Shown piece after piece: positions 61,174 through 64,000 of a stretch of DNA of 64,000 nucleotides. The stretch comes from Hydrogenophaga sp. RAC07 (GTDB taxonomy: Bacteria > Pseudomonadota > Gammaproteobacteria > Burkholderiales > Burkholderiaceae_C): contig NZ_CP016449.1 of assembly GCF_001713375.1 (NCBI RefSeq), forward strand, positions 2,480,001 to 2,544,000, in the 5' to 3' direction. A program made the translations under genes and the position numbers. Numbering within the stretch: the first letter of the stretch is position 1; each line of letters starts with the position of its first letter. The notes beneath the pieces are model-generated. The model searched no databases, had not been told where the DNA came from, and saw nothing but the letters and a program-made list of their open reading frames with translations.

Positions 61174-62349
61174 TTGAAACCCCTTCCTCCCCCTGTTCCG
61201 AAGCGCCAGTGGTCGCTCAACAGCCGGGCCACGCGTGGCCTGCTGTTCCAGCTGGTCGCACTGGTCATCATTGCGCTGGGCATCTGGTTCCTCGCTCACA
61301 ACACGCAGCGCAACATGGCCGCGCGCGGTATCCAGAGCGGCTTTGATTTTCTGGGCGCCAGTGCCGGTTTCGACATCGGCGAAACCGTCATCGCCTACGA
61401 CCCCAGCGAAAGCTACGGCAAGGCCATCTGGGTCGGCGTGCTCAACACCCTGAAAGTGGCGGCCCTGGGCATCCTGTTCACCACCATCCTGGGTGTCTTG
61501 CTGGGCGTCGGGCGCTTCTCGCGCAACGGCCTGGTGCGCGGCCTCTGCTACGGCTACGTGGAGCTGTTCCGCAACGTGCCCATCCTGCTGCAGTTGCTGA
61601 TGTGGTACCTGGTCTTCATCGAGATCCTGCCGCCGTCCAACGAGGCCTGGAATCTCGCCGACCTGTTCTTCCTGAGCAAGGGCGGCTTCTCGTTCCCCTA
61701 CCCCACTGCGGGTCTGGGCGCCGTGGTGGCCGGTGCCGCTGTTGGCCTGGTGGCGGGCTGGATGTGGCTGCGCTGGGTGCAGAAACGGTTTGAAGCGACC
61801 GGGCGAGACGGTGACCGGCTCTGGACGCCGATCGCGCTGATCGCCGCGTTCGCCGTGATGGGCTGGGTCGTCTCGGGCATGCCCCGGGAATGGAATGTGC
61901 CCGAGCAACTGGTGTTCATGGTCGATGGCGGTGTGGCCGCCACGCCGGAATTCATGACCATCCTGGTCGGGCTGGTGATGTACACATCGGCCTTCGTGGC
62001 CGAGGTGGTGCGCAGCGGCATCCAGTCGGTCAGCCGAGGGCAGGACGAAGCCGCCGCCGCGCTGGGCCTGAATCCGCGCCAGAAGATGAAGCTCGTCGTG
62101 CTGCCACAGGCCATGCGGGTGATCGTTCCGCCCCTGACCAACCAGTACCTCAACCTCACCAAGAACTCGTCGCTGGCGGTGGCCATCGGCTACCCCGACG
62201 TCGTCTCGATCGCCAACACCACCATCAACCAGAGCGGTCGCGCGGTGGAATGCATCGCCATCATCATGTTGGTCTATCTCACCACTTCACTCAGTACCTC
62301 GCTGCTGATGAATTGGTACAACCAGCGCGTGGCGATCAAGGAGCGATGA
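61174..62349 (+). CDS. aapQ: General amino-acid ABC transporter permease
   Basis: A 391-residue inner-membrane permease. The N-terminal TM helix (about 22-42) is followed by a domain with IQSGFDFLGASAGFDIGE and the EAA-type loop SGIQSVSRGQDEAAAALGLNPRQKMKLVVLPQAMRVIVPPLTNQYL. An insertion of about 100 residues between TM3 and TM4 is typical of AapQ. Start is TTG 61174 behind a GAGG site. The TGA (62347-62349) overlaps the aapM ATG in ATGA. Confidence 0.92.
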   Translation: MKPLPPPVPKRQWSLNSRATRGLLFQLVALVIIALGIWFLAHNTQRNMAARGIQSGFDFLGASAGFDIGETVIAYDPSESYGKAIWVGVLNTLKVAALGILFTTILGVLLGVGRFSRNGLVRGLCYGYVELFRNVPILLQLLMWYLVFIEILPPSNEAWNLADLFFLSKGGFSFPYPTAGLGAVVAGAAVGLVAGWMWLRWVQKRFEATGRDGDRLWTPIALIAAFAVMGWVVSGMPREWNVPEQLVFMVDGGVAATPEFMTILVGLVMYTSAFVAEVVRSGIQSVSRGQDEAAAALGLNPRQKMKLVVLPQAMRVIVPPLTNQYLNLTKNSSLAVAIGYPDVVSIANTTINQSGRAVECIAIIMLVYLTTSLSTSLLMNWYNQRVAIKER

Positions 62350-63455
62350 ACATGTCCGACACGTTCACCCCCATTGCCCCCCGACCCTCCCCGATCAAGA
62401 CCTCGGGCCTCATTCCCTGGATGCGGCGCAATCTCTTTGCCGACGTGCGCAGCACCCTGGTCACGGTGTTCGTGATCGGCCTGCTGGCCTGGGTGCTGCC
62501 AGGCTTCATCCGCTGGTTCTTCATCGATGCCGTGGTGCGGGCCGATGCAGACGCCTGCCAGGCCGCGCGCGGCATCGGCGCCTGCTGGGGCGTGGTGACC
62601 GAGAAGTACCGCATCATCCTGTTCGGCCGTTATCCGTTCGACGAACAGTGGCGCCCGCTGGTGGCGACCTCGCTCATGATGGGCGGCCTCATTCTGAGCT
62701 GCGTGCGCTTTTTCTGGAAGCCGTGGCTGGCCATCATGTGGGTGGTCATCCTGGCGCTGTTCTTCACCCTGATGGGTGGAGGCGTGTTCGGCCTGGCCGA
62801 CGTGCGCACCGACCTCTGGGGCGGCCTGCCGCTCACCGTGATGCTGGCCACCTTGTCCATCTTCCTGGCCTTTCCGCTGGCGGTGGTGGTGGCCCTGGGA
62901 CGGCGCGGGCGACTGCCTGCGATCCGCACCGCCTGCATCGTCTATATCGAACTTATCCGCGGTGTGCCGCTGATCTCGGTGCTGTTCATGGCGTCCTTCA
63001 TGTTCCCGCTGTTCATGCCCCAGGGCGTGACGCTGGACGTGCTGGTGCGCGTGATTGCAGGCATCACGCTGTTCGCAGCCGCCTACATGGCAGAGATCAT
63101 CCGCGGCGGCCTGCAGGCGATTCCCAAGGGCCAGCTCGAAGCGGCGGACACGCTGGGTCTGACCTACTGGCAGACGCAGCGCAAGATCGTGTTGCCGCAG
63201 GCACTGGCCATGGTGGTGCCCAGCATCATGAACACCTTCATCTCGCTGTTCAAGGACACCTCGCTCGTCACCATCGTCTCGCTCTACGAACTCACCGGCG
63301 CGCTGGCCCTGGCGCTCAATGCGGATGTGAACTGGCGCCCGTTCAAGCTCGAGGCCTACCTCTTCATCACCCTCATTTACTTCACCGTCTGCTTCGCCAT
63401 GTCCCGCTACAGCCTGTGGGTCGAGAAGCAACTGAGTGCCAGCAAGGCGCGCTGA
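62346..63455 (+). CDS. aapM: General amino-acid ABC transporter permease
   Basis: A 369-residue permease with about eight TM helices. The family text is GLIPWMRRNLFADVRSTLVTVFVIGLLAWVLPGFIRWFFIDAV, and the coupling loop is IIRGGLQAIPKGQLEAADTLGLTYWQTQRKIVLPQALAMVVPSIMNTFISLFKDTSLVTI. It overlaps aapQ by 4 nt and precedes aapP by 9 nt. Pairs with AapQ as the heterodimeric channel. Confidence 0.92.
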   Translation: MNMSDTFTPIAPRPSPIKTSGLIPWMRRNLFADVRSTLVTVFVIGLLAWVLPGFIRWFFIDAVVRADADACQAARGIGACWGVVTEKYRIILFGRYPFDEQWRPLVATSLMMGGLILSCVRFFWKPWLAIMWVVILALFFTLMGGGVFGLADVRTDLWGGLPLTVMLATLSIFLAFPLAVVVALGRRGRLPAIRTACIVYIELIRGVPLISVLFMASFMFPLFMPQGVTLDVLVRVIAGITLFAAAYMAEIIRGGLQAIPKGQLEAADTLGLTYWQTQRKIVLPQALAMVVPSIMNTFISLFKDTSLVTIVSLYELTGALALALNADVNWRPFKLEAYLFITLIYFTVCFAMSRYSLWVEKQLSASKAR

Positions 63456-63464
63456 GAGAACAAC

Positions 63465-64000
63465 ATGACCGAACCCATCATCCGTTTCGACAAAGTCAAC
63501 AAGTGGTACGGCAACGACTTCCACGTGCTGCGCGACATCGACCTCGACGTGGCCAAGGGAGAACGCATCGTGGTGTGCGGCCCGTCCGGCTCGGGCAAGT
63601 CCACGCTGATCCGCTGCATCAACCGGCTTGAGGAACACCAGCAAGGCCACCTCTTTGTTGACGGCATCGAGCTCACCGACGACATCAAGGCGATCGACCA
63701 GGTGCGCAAGAACGTGGGCATGGTGTTCCAGCAGTTCAACCTGTTCCCGCACCTGACCGTGCTGGAGAACCTCACGCTCTCGCCCATGTGGGTCGGCAAG
63801 ATGCCGAAGAAGGAGGCCGAGGAAAGAGCCATGGTCCAGCTGGAGCGCGTGCGCATTGCCGAGCAGGCCGGCAAGTACCCGCTGCAGCTCTCGGGTGGCC
63901 AGCAGCAGCGCGTGGCGATTGCGCGCGCGTTGTGCCTCACGCCCAAGATCATGTTGTTCGACGAGCCCACCTCGGCGCTCGACCCCGAGATGATCAAGGA
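63465..64000 (+). CDS. aapP: General amino-acid ABC transporter ATP-binding protein, partial
   Basis: The first 178 codons of the importer ATPase; the frame is still open at 64000. Walker A is GPSGSGKS, Q-loop MVFQQFNLFPHLTV, signature LSGGQQQR and Walker B IMLFDEPTSALDPEM; the switch His lies outside. The GlnQ/AapP type is clear. ATG 63465 is 9 nt after aapM. Confidence 0.95.
   Translation, partial: MTEPIIRFDKVNKWYGNDFHVLRDIDLDVAKGERIVVCGPSGSGKSTLIRCINRLEEHQQGHLFVDGIELTDDIKAIDQVRKNVGMVFQQFNLFPHLTVLENLTLSPMWVGKMPKKEAEERAMVQLERVRIAEQAGKYPLQLSGGQQQRVAIARALCLTPKIMLFDEPTSALDPEMIK

Overview
The window is a stretch of GC-rich (about two-thirds G+C), gene-dense chromosome from a betaproteobacterium of the order Burkholderiales, most likely family Comamonadaceae and plausibly Hydrogenophaga or a relative. 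The call rests on the proteasome-type protease fragment at the left edge, a BktB-like beta-ketothiolase very close to the Cupriavidus enzyme, the gamma-proteobacterial-type GshA, the AapJQMP-type amino-acid importer, PEP-CTERM surface proteins, and intergenic hairpin repeats of a kind I associate with Comamonadaceae. Most genes are housekeeping or conserved-hypothetical. No rRNA, tRNA, CRISPR array, insertion sequence or integrase was found.

Layout. 0-10.6 kb: alpha/beta hydrolase, an orphan DUF4118-PAS-PAS histidine kinase, a MacAB-type export system (minus strand), a LytS/LytTR two-component operon preceded by two small membrane proteins, and a YjjJ-type HipA-like kinase behind an AT-rich repeat-bearing promoter. 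10.6-17.2 kb: a proline/tyrosine/histidine-rich exported protein, DUF924, a choice-of-anchor I lipoprotein with a possible Pho box, a polytopic membrane protein, and glnS with a clear terminator. 17.2-23.6 kb: an accessory, defence-like region holding an AT-rich OLD-type AAA-TOPRIM nuclease gene, a cluster of short direct repeats, a cold-shock/excalibur fusion, a NERD-helicase, a small membrane protein, and an XRE/AbiEii-type toxin-antitoxin pair with a large palindromic operator.

23.6-44.3 kb: a RidA-like protein divergent from a LysR regulator, a sigma-54-type promoter in front of a PEP-CTERM protein, RNA-modification genes (rluE, a DTW-domain transferase, dusC), a degenerate GGDEF membrane protein, an SRAP protein lacking the usual Cys2, a Stealth-type sugar-phosphate transferase, TerB, RcnB-like, DsbC/G-like and other small periplasmic proteins, a YlqF/RbgA GTPase, a dienelactone hydrolase and gshA. 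44.3-44.6 kb: two long imperfect hairpin elements that share an apical core in opposite orientation. 44.6-57 kb: rluA, an SDR, a histidine phosphatase, bktB, a MoxR-VWA (RavA-ViaA-like) pair, two tandem MscS-type channel paralogues of which the first lacks the C-terminal domain, a 2OG-Fe oxygenase and a hemerythrin-like protein. 57-64 kb: an acyl-CoA ligase/small membrane protein/acrylyl-CoA-reductase-like operon, divergent from an amino-acid ABC importer whose ATPase runs off the right edge.

How the genes work together. Clear functional units are MacA-MacB(ATPase)-MacB(permease), LytS-LytTR, XRE-AbiEii, MoxR-VWA, the acyl-CoA ligase operon, and AapJ-AapQ-AapM-AapP. The most unusual parts are the accessory region at 17.2-23.6 kb, the paired hairpins at 44.3-44.6 kb, and several family members that have lost a signature residue (SRAP Cys2, hemerythrin first His, RidA Arg, GGDEF motif).
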